Counted from the stretch's first letter, positions 18,260 through 29,044 are shown. The stretch is 51,980 bases of DNA from Emticicia agri (GCA_945860265.1 CAMAQF010000020.1:1-51980), one strand, 5' to 3'. The notes: generated by a model not told the origin, from the letters alone. Numbers and translations: made by a program.

Positions 18260-19834
18260 TTATCGTATTCTATTCCATCCTCTTCTTTGACTACGTTTGT
18301 TGAGAAAATCTCTAATTTCTTGACGCAGATTTATCTTTTCTTCAGTATAGCAGCCATTTGAGGTATCGGGTAATTTTCTAAAAATCGGCAAAAAAAGTCC
18401 AGCGTATGCACTAATGCCTTTGGGATTACCAATATTTACGATGCCAGCTAAATTTTCTGAGCCTAAAAAGAATGAACCAACACGGACAGAAAGTCCAAAA
18501 GTAAGATTTCGATAACCATTTTGTAACGATATCGGAACAGCAAAGTCAAGCCACTTGCTTTCGTAGCGAGGGATAATAGCCAACATCGAAGGTTGATTCA
18601 TCCCCATTTTTTTTGAATTTCTCAAACTCTGAATCCAGGTTGCATTAATATAGATTTTTTCTGAAATTTTATAGTCAAAATTTGATGAAAGTGCCATTGG
18701 CAGTGCCACTACAAAACCATGTTGATAATCTGATTGCCTGATGTTAAAAGCATTATTCATTTGGTAGTATAATCTATCAGGCGAATCTATTTTGTTAAAA
18801 GTACCGGGTTTAATCTGCACATTGGTTTTAGCAATCTGAATTACATTTGCAAAAGTAGGATTACTATAATTTATACTACCAACATCAATCAAAGCAACAC
18901 CGATTCGATACAAATATTTGTTTTTTGTGCCATCCTTTAGCCGTTTTCCCTTTACTTTCACTTCGTATTTATTAAAATCTGGGCGAAATTCGTAAACTGC
19001 ACCAATATCAAAACCATACCCTTTTCCTGCAGCCAAATTACCAAATAACCAATTAGGTCTAAAGCTAAAGGAATTAATTGCATCGCTCGTTGTTGTGCCG
19101 TATGTTCCGATGGCATTTCTAAAATAGACATCCTGTCGTAGGGCATTGGCACTATTGGCATCAACCGTGAAATCTAAATTATCAACTAAATAATGAATAT
19201 TGATCAAGCCACTCAAGCGTTTCACGGTCAAACCTACCTTAAAAAAGTCTTGGTCTTGCTCTTTTATAACAGCCCCTAAGGTCAACCCCATTTCTGTGTA
19301 TCCATTCAAATTCATTACTAAATGATTGTTCGCTTGAGTTTTACCGTACAAATCTGGGATTAACGTACCCTTGACCATAATATGTGCTAAATCTGAAGTA
19401 GTATTACTCAAATTTGTCAACATCCTTCCTCTTGAAGTAAGCCCAATAGCAAATTTTGATTTCTCAAAGGTATAAACCAAAGAAGGCCCTTTTACATCAG
19501 CCGCCAAAAATGCAACTGAGTTTGGTTTATCACGAGCTTCATCAATATATGAGGGTCGAAAACCGACTAAGCCATTTGAAGTACGATATCGATTAGGAAC
19601 CGAATTGGTTGAAAGTCCAAAAAAAGAATAAGGAGCAGCCCATCCAGCATAATTATTAATGACGTCAATATTGCCACCTCCAAAATTCAAAAATAACTTA
19701 TAACGCGAATCTGCAATGTTAGCTGGGTTTGCGGCTAAATTATACGTTCCTGCATAGTTACTTGTTGATAATCCGAACCATTGTTGAGAAAAAGAGGTGT
19801 AAGTTATAAAAAAAAGACAAAAAAAAATCCTCAT
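18260..19834 (-). CDS. DUF5723 family outer-membrane protein
   Basis: A 524-residue protein with signal peptide MRIFFCLFFITYTSFS. The mature start, LSTSNYAGTYNLAANPANIADSR, and the following LFLNFGGGNIDVINNY are characteristic of the DUF5723 proteins of Bacteroidota. Alternating hydrophobic residues and frequent aromatic strand ends (for example LTFGLSVRVGSFFLG) suggest a beta-barrel related to FadL/PorV-like transporters. The basic C-terminus (KRSQRRGWNRIR) is unusual for a barrel. The function is not established. It stands alone, divergent from the ATP-grasp gene. Confidence 0.82.
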   Translation of the reverse strand: MRIFFCLFFITYTSFSQQWFGLSTSNYAGTYNLAANPANIADSRYKLFLNFGGGNIDVINNYAGWAAPYSFFGLSTNSVPNRYRTSNGLVGFRPSYIDEARDKPNSVAFLAADVKGPSLVYTFEKSKFAIGLTSRGRMLTNLSNTTSDLAHIMVKGTLIPDLYGKTQANNHLVMNLNGYTEMGLTLGAVIKEQDQDFFKVGLTVKRLSGLINIHYLVDNLDFTVDANSANALRQDVYFRNAIGTYGTTTSDAINSFSFRPNWLFGNLAAGKGYGFDIGAVYEFRPDFNKYEVKVKGKRLKDGTKNKYLYRIGVALIDVGSINYSNPTFANVIQIAKTNVQIKPGTFNKIDSPDRLYYQMNNAFNIRQSDYQHGFVVALPMALSSNFDYKISEKIYINATWIQSLRNSKKMGMNQPSMLAIIPRYESKWLDFAVPISLQNGYRNLTFGLSVRVGSFFLGSENLAGIVNIGNPKGISAYAGLFLPIFRKLPDTSNGCYTEEKINLRQEIRDFLNKRSQRRGWNRIR

Positions 19835-19981
19835 TTTTTATTGAAAAGGTCAGGGTTAGGTTAGGGGAACTCCTAAAAATAAAATTAACTACAAAAGTAA
19901 ATAATTAAAGCCAAATGCTTTTGATTTTTAATAGATTAATCATATTTTAGATTTAAATTTACTCAAAGACCAAAGAAAAAC

Positions 19982-21412
19982 ATGAATTACGATTTTAAAA
20001 ATTACAAAACCGAAAATTTCTTCGATGAAATGATTACCCAGGAAGGAAATTCTCGTATTGGTAATCAGGCTCTAAAGAGTACGATTGAAAATCTTGATTT
20101 TGAAAACCTTAAAAACAAACAGAAAGCGGCAGAACGTTCGATGGTCTCGGCGGGTATTACATTTAACGTTTACTCAGAAGATGGTGGAACCGAACGAATT
20201 ATTCCGATTGACATCGTACCAAGATTGATTGACTCTCTGGAATGGGACAAGCTCGAAAAAGGTTTAGTACAGCGAATCACAGCTTTAAATATGTTTTTAC
20301 AGGATGTATATAATGAGCAGAAAATTATTCGTGATAGAATCATTCCTCGTGAAATAATCGAATCTAGTAAAGGTTTTTTGGTCGAATGTAAAGGACTTAC
20401 TCCGCCAAAAGGCGTATGGATTCATATAACTGGTACTGATCTTATCAGAGATAATAATGGAGTTTTTACAGTTCTCGAAGATAATTTACGTTGCCCGTCA
20501 GGTGTTTCATATATGCTAGAAAATCGAGAGTTATCGAAGCAGACCTTCCCTGATGTACTTTCTCAAACCAATGTTCGTTCAATTTCAGAATATCCTGCAA
20601 AATTACTCGAAGTATTGAGCTATATTTCGGGTCGCCCCGACCCTACTGTGGCGGTTCTTACTCCAGGAATTTATAACTCAGCTTACTTTGAGCATTCATA
20701 TTTAGCCCAACAAATGGGGGTTGAGTTAGTTGATTACCGCGATTTAGTCGTTGTTGGCGATTACCTAAAAATGCGTACTACTAAAGGCTTCAAGACAGTT
20801 GATGTACTTTACCGAAGAATTGATGATACATTCTTAGATCCAAAAACCTTTAATCCGCACTCATTAATTGGTATTCCAGGATTATTTGATGTTTATAGAA
20901 AAGGAAACATTGGTTTGGCGAATGCTCCAGGCACTGGTGTAGCTGATGATAAAGTAGTTTATGCTTACGTTCCTAGCATCATCAAATATTATTTGGGAGA
21001 AGATGCAATTATTCCAAACGTCGAAACTTTTCTGTGTGAAGATCCCAATTCAATGAAGTATGTATTAGAAAATATAGAAAAACTGGTAGTAAAAGAAGCC
21101 AACGAAGCAGGTGGGTACGGAATGTTGATTGGTCCGAAAGCAAGTAAGGAAGAACACGAGAAATTCAAAGTTTTAATTCAATCAAATCCAAGAAATTATA
21201 TTGCCCAACCAACAATCTCTCTTTCTCGCAGCCCTTGCTTAGTTGAAGATGGACTCGAAGGTCGCCATGTTGATTTACGCCCTTATATACTTTACGGAGA
21301 TGGTATTCACGTAACACCAGGTGGACTAACTCGTGTTGCGTTGAAAAAAGGTTCTTTGGTAGTGAATTCCTCACAAGGTGGAGGAAGTAAAGACACATGG
21401 GTACTTAAATAA
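19982..21412 (+). CDS. Circularly permuted type 2 ATP-grasp protein
   Basis: A 476-residue protein of the DUF404/DUF407 circularly permuted ATP-grasp family. Typical segments are VYSEDGGTERIIPIDIVPRL, FTVLEDNLRCPSGVSYMLENR, DLVVVGDYLKMRT, PNVETFLCEDPNSMKYVLEN and VDLRPYILYGDG. Such proteins are predicted to form amide bonds on peptide substrates and are normally encoded next to an alpha-E domain protein and a transglutaminase-like protease. Neither partner is here; the next gene is a DUF6580 membrane protein. The protein is full length and its motifs are intact, so the partners may be elsewhere. The substrate is unknown. Confidence 0.92.
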   Translation: MNYDFKNYKTENFFDEMITQEGNSRIGNQALKSTIENLDFENLKNKQKAAERSMVSAGITFNVYSEDGGTERIIPIDIVPRLIDSLEWDKLEKGLVQRITALNMFLQDVYNEQKIIRDRIIPREIIESSKGFLVECKGLTPPKGVWIHITGTDLIRDNNGVFTVLEDNLRCPSGVSYMLENRELSKQTFPDVLSQTNVRSISEYPAKLLEVLSYISGRPDPTVAVLTPGIYNSAYFEHSYLAQQMGVELVDYRDLVVVGDYLKMRTTKGFKTVDVLYRRIDDTFLDPKTFNPHSLIGIPGLFDVYRKGNIGLANAPGTGVADDKVVYAYVPSIIKYYLGEDAIIPNVETFLCEDPNSMKYVLENIEKLVVKEANEAGGYGMLIGPKASKEEHEKFKVLIQSNPRNYIAQPTISLSRSPCLVEDGLEGRHVDLRPYILYGDGIHVTPGGLTRVALKKGSLVVNSSQGGGSKDTWVLK

Positions 21413-21448
21413 TTCTGAGTTTTGATTTCTGAGTTCTGAGTTTTTTTG

Positions 21449-21456
21449 TATTTTTG
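21449..21456 (+). promoter_or_regulatory. Possible -7 box for the DUF6580 gene
   Basis: TATTTTTG matches the Bacteroidota TAnnTTTG box 54 bases before the start codon. A TTTG at 21421 is slightly far (24-base spacing). Just upstream, TTCTGAGTT is repeated (ttctgagttttgatttctgag). Confidence 0.4.
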
Positions 21457-21510
21457 CAACTTAAATAAAATTGTGAGTTAATTTAGCACTCAGAATTGTA
21501 AACTTTTAAA

Positions 21511-22065
21511 ATGAATATTACACGCTTCTCAACTTTAGTGGCTATTGTGATTTTGGCAGCCATGGCCAGATTCATTCCACATCCATTTAATTTTACACCA
21601 ATTGCAGCTCTTGCTTTGTTTGGTGGAGCATATTTCACCAATCGTTGGCAAGCACTTCTTGTACCAATGGCTGCCATGTTATTGAGCGATACAATTCTCG
21701 AAATCACCACAGGATGGGGTTTTCACTCAGGAATGATTACCGTTTATGCCGCCTTTTCACTGGTTTCAGTTTTAGGAATGATTTTACTTAAAAATGTAAA
21801 TCTTACTCGCACAATTTCAGCGTCATTAATAAGTTCTTTGATTTTCTTTTTGATAACAAATTTTGCTTTTTTATACCCTGAATCATTAATAGCTGACCAA
21901 ATTACAGGAACTTATCCTCATAATTTAAGTGGCATAATGTCGTCATACATTGCAGGTTTGCCATTTTTGAAAAATCAAATCTTGGGAGATTTATTCTACT
22001 CAGGAGTTTTATTTGGCGGATTTGCTCTTTTGCAAAAGAAATTTGAAACATTGAAAATTGCTTAA
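21511..22065 (+). CDS. DUF6580 family membrane protein, transporter-like
   Basis: A 184-residue protein with five or six hydrophobic helices, starting MNITRFSTLVAIVILAAMAR. RFIPHPFNFTPIAALALFGGAYF and PMAAMLLSDTILE are the conserved family segments. The size and helix pattern resemble ECF transporter S-components, hence the family's putative-transport label. The ligand is unknown. It lies 98 bases after the ATP-grasp gene, probably with its own promoter, and ends at a bidirectional terminator. Confidence 0.85.
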   Translation: MNITRFSTLVAIVILAAMARFIPHPFNFTPIAALALFGGAYFTNRWQALLVPMAAMLLSDTILEITTGWGFHSGMITVYAAFSLVSVLGMILLKNVNLTRTISASLISSLIFFLITNFAFLYPESLIADQITGTYPHNLSGIMSSYIAGLPFLKNQILGDLFYSGVLFGGFALLQKKFETLKIA

Positions 22066-22081
22066 TTCGAAAATATATACC

Positions 22082-22123
22082 AAAAAACGAGTATAATATT
22101 AAAAATAATATACTCGTTTTTTT
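22082..22123. terminator. Bidirectional terminator between convergent genes
   Basis: AAAAAACGAGTATAATATT pairs with AATAATATACTCGTTTTTT (one bulge). A- and T-runs at both ends allow it to serve both the DUF6580 gene from the left and the OmpA gene from the right. Confidence 0.85.
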
Positions 22124-22150
22124 ATGTCTTTTTAAATAATCTGTCTTTTT

Positions 22151-23407
22151 CTACAAAATAACAAACTCAACTCTACGATTCTTTTTGCGACCTTCTTCGG
22201 TATTGTTATCAGCAATCGGTTTTATATCACCATAACCTTTAAATTGAATTCTAAAACCTGCTATTCCCTTGCTAATCAGATATTCTCTAATATTGTAAGC
22301 ACGTTCGAGCGAAAGGCGTTTATTTTGTATCGGGTCGCCTACATTGTCGGTGTGTCCTTCAACAATAATAGTTAATTTAAGGTCATCTTTGAGCATTTTT
22401 AGTAAGCCATCAAGTTGTGCATACGAATCGGGTAAAAGTCTTGATTCACCAATTTCAAAGAAAACTTTATCAAGTCTAAATTTATTTTCTTCAATTTTTA
22501 TTGGACTGTTTTCTTTTGTTTCTTTTTTCGCAACCTCAATTCTAGGTTCTATTTTCGGAGCTTCCTCTTTTACAGGATCTGACTTTTTTACAACTTTTTC
22601 AACTGGAATTAGGTAAATACTCTGGGAAAACTGTTGACTTTTATTAGTTTTCGATAAATCCATACTTTCTTGAGCATTTTCATAACCTTTAGCTGATGCT
22701 ATAAATGTATAGGCATCGGGCTTGATTTTGAATGAATATTCTCCTATTGAATTAGTTTTTGCCGAATCTGATTTTTGAGCATCAAAATCAAAGCGATATA
22801 TTACTTGTCCCGAAATTGGATTATTGGTTTTTGCATCAATTAATTTGCCTTTTATAGTTACTAAGATTTCACCATCTTTTTCTGGTTCTTCACTTTTCTT
22901 AGCAACTACTGGCGGTGGAATAAATGGATTATTGATATGAACACCATAAAAATTCCAATATTGATGACTTTCTTCGGGGCGATTTTTACCTTCAATCAGG
23001 TTAAAAGTTTCAATACCCGCATCGAGTTTCTCAAAATAAACCGTGAAACGATATTTTTCTTTAGGATTAACATTCATTTCTTCAGGCAATTCCGAAATTC
23101 CGGTACATTTAATGTATTTGAAACGTTTGCCATTTCCATTCAAATAACTTTTTGGATTGAAAGAAATAGTATAATTTGAACTTGATTGATTTTGATTGGG
23201 AAAAGGAAACTGAAATTGAAAAGAATTATTTTTCCGCTGAGAAACTTGATAACTGAAAGATACGACTGTATAAATACCCCGAATTTCGACTTTGGTAATG
23301 TCGGTTTCATAACTAGTTTGGTCGTCAATTTCGGGCATTTTAGTAATTAATTGACCAAAAGTATTCAGAAAAGATAAAGTTAAGATAGTTATTAGTAGTT
23401 TTTTCAT
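22151..23407 (-). CDS. OmpA family outer-membrane protein
   Basis: A 418-residue protein with signal peptide MKKLLITILTLSFLNTFGQ. Residues about 185-265 form a carboxypeptidase-regulatory-like/Cna-B-type beta domain (GKLIDAKTNNPISGQVIYRF, then GEYSFKIKPDAYTFIASAKG). A Lys/Glu/Pro linker (KVVKKSDPVKEEAPKIEP) follows. The C-terminal 110 residues are an OmpA peptidoglycan-binding domain (IIVEGHTDNVGD, LSLERAYNIREYLI, RKKNRRVEFVIL). It is expected to anchor the outer membrane to peptidoglycan. No TPR or PD40 region is visible, unlike the larger T9SS-linked PorE type. Confidence 0.9.
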   Translation of the reverse strand: MKKLLITILTLSFLNTFGQLITKMPEIDDQTSYETDITKVEIRGIYTVVSFSYQVSQRKNNSFQFQFPFPNQNQSSSNYTISFNPKSYLNGNGKRFKYIKCTGISELPEEMNVNPKEKYRFTVYFEKLDAGIETFNLIEGKNRPEESHQYWNFYGVHINNPFIPPPVVAKKSEEPEKDGEILVTIKGKLIDAKTNNPISGQVIYRFDFDAQKSDSAKTNSIGEYSFKIKPDAYTFIASAKGYENAQESMDLSKTNKSQQFSQSIYLIPVEKVVKKSDPVKEEAPKIEPRIEVAKKETKENSPIKIEENKFRLDKVFFEIGESRLLPDSYAQLDGLLKMLKDDLKLTIIVEGHTDNVGDPIQNKRLSLERAYNIREYLISKGIAGFRIQFKGYGDIKPIADNNTEEGRKKNRRVEFVIL

Positions 23408-23496
23408 TGTTTTTATATAGAATTCATTGGAAAAAAAACGAATGTAGCGTTTTTTTAGTTTATATATAAGTGTTAATTTTTGTTAAAAAGATTTCA

Positions 23497-24006
23497 ATGA
23501 AAAAACTAAACGACCTTCTCCAACTTGGCGACCCACGCTTATATGAAGTATGTGAACCAATCTATGAGTATGAACTACCCCAAGTTAAAGAATGGGTGGC
23601 GGATTTACATAATGTAATGGAGGAAATAAGAGAAAAATATCAATTTGGCAGAGGAATAGCCGCTCCGCAAATTGGAATCATGAAGCGTTTGATTTATTTG
23701 AATTTGGATAAACCTACGGGCGGCGTTCCGCAAGTAATCATCAATCCAGTTTTAAAAAACCTCAGTGAGGAGATGTTTGAATTGTGGGATGATTGTATGT
23801 CTTTTCCTAATTTATTGGTAAAAGTTAAACGCCATAAAGTGTTAACCATCAATTATCTAAATGAAAATTGGCAACCTCAAATTTGGCAAGTTGAAGATGC
23901 TATTTCTGAGCTTATCCAGCATGAATATGACCATCTTGATGGCGTTCTTTGTACTATGAGAGCCATTGATAATCACTCTTTTAAATGGCGACCAACGCCT
24001 GATTAA
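23497..24006 (+). CDS. Peptide deformylase family protein
   Basis: 169 residues from ATG 23497 (MKKLNDLLQLGDPRLYEVC); an upstream GTG at 23470 is unlikely. The three deformylase motifs are present: GRGIAAPQIG (residues 51-60), WDDCMSFP with metal ligand C100 in place of the usual EGCLS, and QHEYDHLDG with H142, E143 and H146. Def removes the formyl group from new proteins. The altered second motif (DDCMS) marks a divergent type-III or def-like paralogue, which may have another amide substrate. It may not be the essential housekeeping deformylase. Confidence 0.85.
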   Translation: MKKLNDLLQLGDPRLYEVCEPIYEYELPQVKEWVADLHNVMEEIREKYQFGRGIAAPQIGIMKRLIYLNLDKPTGGVPQVIINPVLKNLSEEMFELWDDCMSFPNLLVKVKRHKVLTINYLNENWQPQIWQVEDAISELIQHEYDHLDGVLCTMRAIDNHSFKWRPTPD

Positions 24007-24044
24007 TAATCTTGAATGGTCAATTTTATTTAATAAAATAGATT

Positions 24045-24085
24045 TTATAAAAGTTCCCCCTAGGTGATTTAGGGGTGTTTTTGTA
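24045..24085. repeat. Diverged single copy of the CCCCCT...AGGGG repeat
   Basis: AAAAGTTCCCCCT, an A/G-rich spacer and TTAGGGGTGTTT resemble the core of the 85-base tandem repeat at 33.5-33.9 kb. It overlaps the 3' end of the flavin reductase-like gene. Confidence 0.5.
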
Positions 24086-24953
24086 AAAGCACCAACCATG
24101 CTTCTTTTACCTCATTTTTATTTAATAAATTAGCTGCTTCGGTGTGTAAGAGATTTTCAAGAAATGCACAGCAAAACATCACTTGTTCTATGATATTTTT
24201 CATTGTTTCTGTTGCTCGATAGGCTTCGATTTCTGTTTGTGTTGGCAAATTTTCCATATTGCCCAATTGACCTAAATGATTGCCTGTCAAAATTTTAGAT
24301 AATCGAATATTTGCTGGAATGGTGTCATAACCAATACCGATTTTCGTTATCGGTTTTTCTACTTCAAATATAGATATTTCATTGGCACGCACGTACCAAT
24401 CTCCACCCATACGTGCTATCCAATCAGTTTTTTGTTGGTCGATTTTGCCATTTTCTCCGATAATTTCTGAAGAAAAGTGAGCTAAAATAACCTCGCAAAT
24501 TACTAAATTCATCGTTCCAAACTGCTTGATTTCAAGAACTTTGCATTCAAATTGAGCTTTTGATTCTTTTAATCTTGGAGGCGTCACAAAAACCGATTTT
24601 TCTTCTCTAAAGCCCGCCTTGTTAAACTCATTAGTACCCCTTGGAAACTCAACACTCGAAAGAGACATTTGTTGTACCATCGCATAATCTACCATGTTGA
24701 TTACTACTTCTGGTACTTCTTCAAGATTAAGAATTGTATCTTTTTTAGAGCCATCTCTACCTCGATTGTTTGGTGAAAAAACCAAAATTGGAGGATTAAT
24801 ACCCATAATATTGAAAAAACTAAATGGACTCAGATTAACATTACCCAATTTATCAACTGTGCTTGCAAAAGCAATCGGTCGAGGAGCGATAGTACCAGTC
24901 AGGTAACTGTAAAAAACTCTAGAATCTAATTCTTTTGGGTTGAGAGTTAACAT
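24069..24953 (-). CDS. Flavin reductase-like FMN-binding protein
   Basis: A 294-residue protein of the flavin reductase/DIM6-NTAB family. The start, FYSYLTGTIAPRPIAFASTVD, followed by NLSPFSFFNIMGINPPILVFSP, is the FMN-binding split-barrel signature. A C-terminal helical extension (from about 230) is typical of the Bacteroidota group often found beside homogentisate/fumarylacetoacetate genes. It lies just downstream of the broken fumarylacetoacetase gene on the same strand. A role in aromatic amino acid degradation is inferred from that context only. Confidence 0.85.
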   Translation of the reverse strand: MLTLNPKELDSRVFYSYLTGTIAPRPIAFASTVDKLGNVNLSPFSFFNIMGINPPILVFSPNNRGRDGSKKDTILNLEEVPEVVINMVDYAMVQQMSLSSVEFPRGTNEFNKAGFREEKSVFVTPPRLKESKAQFECKVLEIKQFGTMNLVICEVILAHFSSEIIGENGKIDQQKTDWIARMGGDWYVRANEISIFEVEKPITKIGIGYDTIPANIRLSKILTGNHLGQLGNMENLPTQTEIEAYRATETMKNIIEQVMFCCAFLENLLHTEAANLLNKNEVKEAWLVLLQKHP

Positions 24954-25087
24954 ATTTTTCTGGAAATTATTTGTATTCTCTTCAAAGCAGCTTTGTTTGG
25001 TTCAAAAAGACAAGATTCATTTTTTCAAGGAGAGGAATTTTAAAATAATCAATCTATTTGAATATCTGCAAACAGATGTATGTTAAA

Positions 25088-26288
25088 TTAAATTATCCTC
25101 CCCACGACCTCCCCAAAACCAACTCTTTTGCCTTCTTTTTCACAAAAGCCACTCAAAATAAGTTCATCCCCATCTAGGAGATAAGTTCAAGTTTCGCCAT
25201 CGGCTAAATTAATTGGATTTTCCCCAGCCCAAGTAAGTTCGAGCAATGAGCCATAAGTATTTGGTTCTGAGCCACTTACTGTGCCAGATGCCAATAAATC
25301 ACCAATTTTCAGATTACAGCCATTTACTGTATGATGAGCTACTTGTTGAGCAATATTCCAATACATCATTTTAAAATTGGTTCGAGAAATAGTATTTTTA
25401 TTCAAACTAACATCTAAATTTATATCAAAATTTCGCTTACCATCAACTACTAAACAAGGTAAAGGCACTGGTTCTTGTTTCGGACTTTCTACCCGAAAAT
25501 CTTCTAATGCTTCGAGCGTAACAACCCATGGTGAAATTGAAGAAGCAAAGTTTTTACCTAAAAATGGCCCCAATGGAAGTGTTTCCCAACGTTGAATATC
25601 TCGTGCTGACCAATCATTGAAAAGTACAAGTCCGAAAACATATTCTTCTGCTTCGGTGGTACTTATGCTATTACCATGCTCCGAATTTCTCCCGATGATT
25701 GCACCAATTTCTAATTCAAAATCTAATTCTTTTGTTGCACTAAAAACAGGGATTGGTGAATCCAGTGGTTTATATTGACCATAAGGCCGATGAATTGGGG
25801 TAGATGAAATCACAATCGAACTTGCACGACCATGATAAGCAATCGGTAAATGTTTCCAGTTTGGATAAAGTGGGTTATCAGGACGAAAAATTTTTCCTGC
25901 ATTTGTCGCATGTTCGATGCTCGAATAAAAATCGGTATAATCACCAATTTTTACTGGTAAATATATTTTTACATTTTCAATTTTATGAAAAACATGGTCA
26001 AAATACCTTTTTAGAGGAGAATTTTCTTGAATTAGCCATTCTTGAAGCTGAATCCTTACAGCATTTTTACGTTTTTTACCAAGTCCAATAAAAGGATTTA
26101 GGCTCGACTGAACAGATATTTCGAGGAATGTTTAGTAAGCCCAATTTTCGGGTCTGCTCTAAATCAATGACATAATTACCGATGCGGACACCAACTTGTG
26201 GTTTTTTTTTGTGGGCACTAAAAATTCCGAAGGGAAGATTATATATGGAAAAATCGCTATTGGATGATATATCGAGCCAAGTAGTCAT
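25088..26288 (-). pseudogene. fah: Fumarylacetoacetase, frameshifted and with in-frame TGA
   Basis: The last enzyme of tyrosine degradation, splitting fumarylacetoacetate. The ATG at 26288 gives MTTWLDISSNSDFSIYNLPF, but the frame ends after about 70 residues. Removing one base near 26096-26104 restores LNPFIGLGKKRKNAV and the rest of the enzyme, including AYHGRASSIV and ELDFELEIGAIIG, LFNDWSARDIQRWE and TVNGCNLKIGDLLASGTVSG. A second lesion is TGA at 25187-25189, in NLADGET*TYLLDGDE, where homologues have Arg. The frame then continues to TAA at 25088. Two independent lesions make a functional enzyme unlikely. Confidence 0.88.
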
Positions 26289-26353
26289 TGTTTATTTATT
26301 TACAAAATTAGTTTACTAAAATTAGCTTAGAAACCAATTTCGCAAACTGTCAA

Positions 26354-26791
26354 TTAATTGTCAATCACATTTTTGTGAATCGTATCCATGATTCTGACCA
26401 AATGTTCATAGTCTTCATCAGATAAAGTTCCCCAGGATTTTCTGCGAATTTCCCCGATAACAATTAAAGCATTCTGATGTAAATTTGCCCCTTCTTCGGT
26501 CAAATAAATATTAAATTTTCTGCGGTCATCATCAGCCATTTGGCGACGAATCAAGCCTTTTTCTACTAATAAATCTAAGATTCGGGTAATAGTTGGTGCA
26601 TCTTTTGCTGTATCAACTGCTAAATCATTCTGACTAATTCCAGCCTTAGGTTTAATGTGGTCAATCACTACCCATTGGTCAACAGTAAGATCGATACCTC
26701 CATCGGTGAGCCCTTTTTGCATGAAACTACGAATCCTTTTGATGGTTGTATCAATCTTGAAATAGTACGAACGCTTATCTGAATGTGTCAT
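26354..26791 (-). CDS. MarR family transcriptional regulator
   Basis: 145 residues with a winged helix-turn-helix: VDQWVVIDHIKPKAGISQND, TITRILDLLVEKGLIRRQMADDDRRKF, then YLTEEGANLHQ. The DDRR loop and following strand are the DNA-wing of MarR proteins. The C-terminal helix forms the dimer interface. It sits between phenylalanine hydroxylase and fumarylacetoacetase on the same strand, so it plausibly controls the aromatic degradation genes in response to an aromatic ligand. No operator can be assigned. Confidence 0.88.
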   Translation of the reverse strand: MTHSDKRSYYFKIDTTIKRIRSFMQKGLTDGGIDLTVDQWVVIDHIKPKAGISQNDLAVDTAKDAPTITRILDLLVEKGLIRRQMADDDRRKFNIYLTEEGANLHQNALIVIGEIRRKSWGTLSDEDYEHLVRIMDTIHKNVIDN

Positions 26792-26957
26792 TTAATATAT
26801 ATTCAGTATTTACCTAATTTATATACTTTGAGTTTACAATCAAAAATTACATTAAATTGGCAAACTTTTAAAGTTTTGCAAATTAAATTCGGTGTAAAGC
26901 GTAAAATCGAAAGTATTAATATTACAAAAATATTACAAAAGTAGAAAAAACCTTCAA

Positions 26958-27689
26958 TTATTGATACACTAATAATTGTCTTTCTAAAATTTCTTCAAAA
27001 TTTCTGAGAGATTCATACAATTGTTCGTAAGATTCTATCACAAAATACTTTTTCTGGTATGCATCAATTTTTACCTCTGTTCGCAAAATTTCATCAACGG
27101 AATAGTCTACTCTTTCGGGTATTCCACTAAATAAACTGTAAACACTTTCGCCACTTGAAGAAATAATACCACCTCCGAAAGTTTTCAGTTGATTATTTTC
27201 ACGAATCAGCCCAAACTCTACTGTAAACCAATATAGTTTTTGCAATAGTTTCACTGCTTCTTCATCATTTATATATTTGAGAGAGATTGTGCTAAACTCA
27301 GCCAAAAAATCGCAGAAAGATTGATTAGTAAGTAGCGGCACATGTCCAAAAGTGTCATGAAACATATCTGGCTCCTCCAAATATTCCAATTGCTCCATTG
27401 TGCGAAGCCAATTTGAAGCAGGGAATTTTTTATCTGCTAAATGCTCAAAAAATTCTTTGATTGGCACTAAACCTTCAACTGCCACCACTGACCAGCCAGT
27501 AAGTGCTTGCAAGCGAGGGTTAGTATCATGTTCAAAATCTGGAATATGGTTAGCTACAAAACCTGCCTTTTCTATCCCATCCAAATAAGCTACGCTGGCA
27601 ATCGCAGGTAATTTCTGCATCTGCCGCTGGAATAACATCTGCCAAACTTTTTGGTCATCAGGTGTGTATAAATTAAATTTTTGATTCAT
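26958..27689 (-). CDS. phhA: Phenylalanine 4-monooxygenase
   Basis: A 243-residue pterin-dependent aromatic amino acid hydroxylase converting phenylalanine to tyrosine. The iron site is complete: H111 and H116 in MFHDTFGHVPLL, and E158 in WFTVEFGL. The length fits the bacterial single-domain type. It is preceded by the interrupted dioxygenase gene on the same strand, with a 57-base hairpin between them. Unlike its neighbours it shows no lesion, so phenylalanine to tyrosine conversion could persist after the lower pathway is lost. Confidence 0.93.
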   Translation of the reverse strand: MNQKFNLYTPDDQKVWQMLFQRQMQKLPAIASVAYLDGIEKAGFVANHIPDFEHDTNPRLQALTGWSVVAVEGLVPIKEFFEHLADKKFPASNWLRTMEQLEYLEEPDMFHDTFGHVPLLTNQSFCDFLAEFSTISLKYINDEEAVKLLQKLYWFTVEFGLIRENNQLKTFGGGIISSSGESVYSLFSGIPERVDYSVDEILRTEVKIDAYQKKYFVIESYEQLYESLRNFEEILERQLLVYQ

Positions 27690-27695
27690 AGCATT

Positions 27696-27752
27696 AATGA
27701 TTGAATAAGAGATTGATAGAATTATAAGAAAGCATTTTCTTATTCAATCATT
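27696..27752. promoter_or_regulatory. Inverted repeat ahead of phhA
   Basis: AATGATTGAATAAGA (27696-27710) and TCTTATTCAATCATT (27738-27752) are exact 15-base complements with 27 bases between. It lies in the 80-base gap between the dioxygenase stop and the phhA start. It may be a leader hairpin or an operator. A related TATTCAATCA lies just before the hydrolase start near 30062-30075. Confidence 0.5.
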
Positions 27753-27769
27753 TTATCATACAAAATTCT

Positions 27770-28942
<1,173 letters not shown>

Positions 28943-29044
28943 TTTAATTAATAAATTATTGTATTAGTTAATAATTAGAATTTGCAGCTTTTTGGGAATC
29001 CTTATGTGCTTATAAAAACTTGCAATTTGATTTTTTTAATTGTT

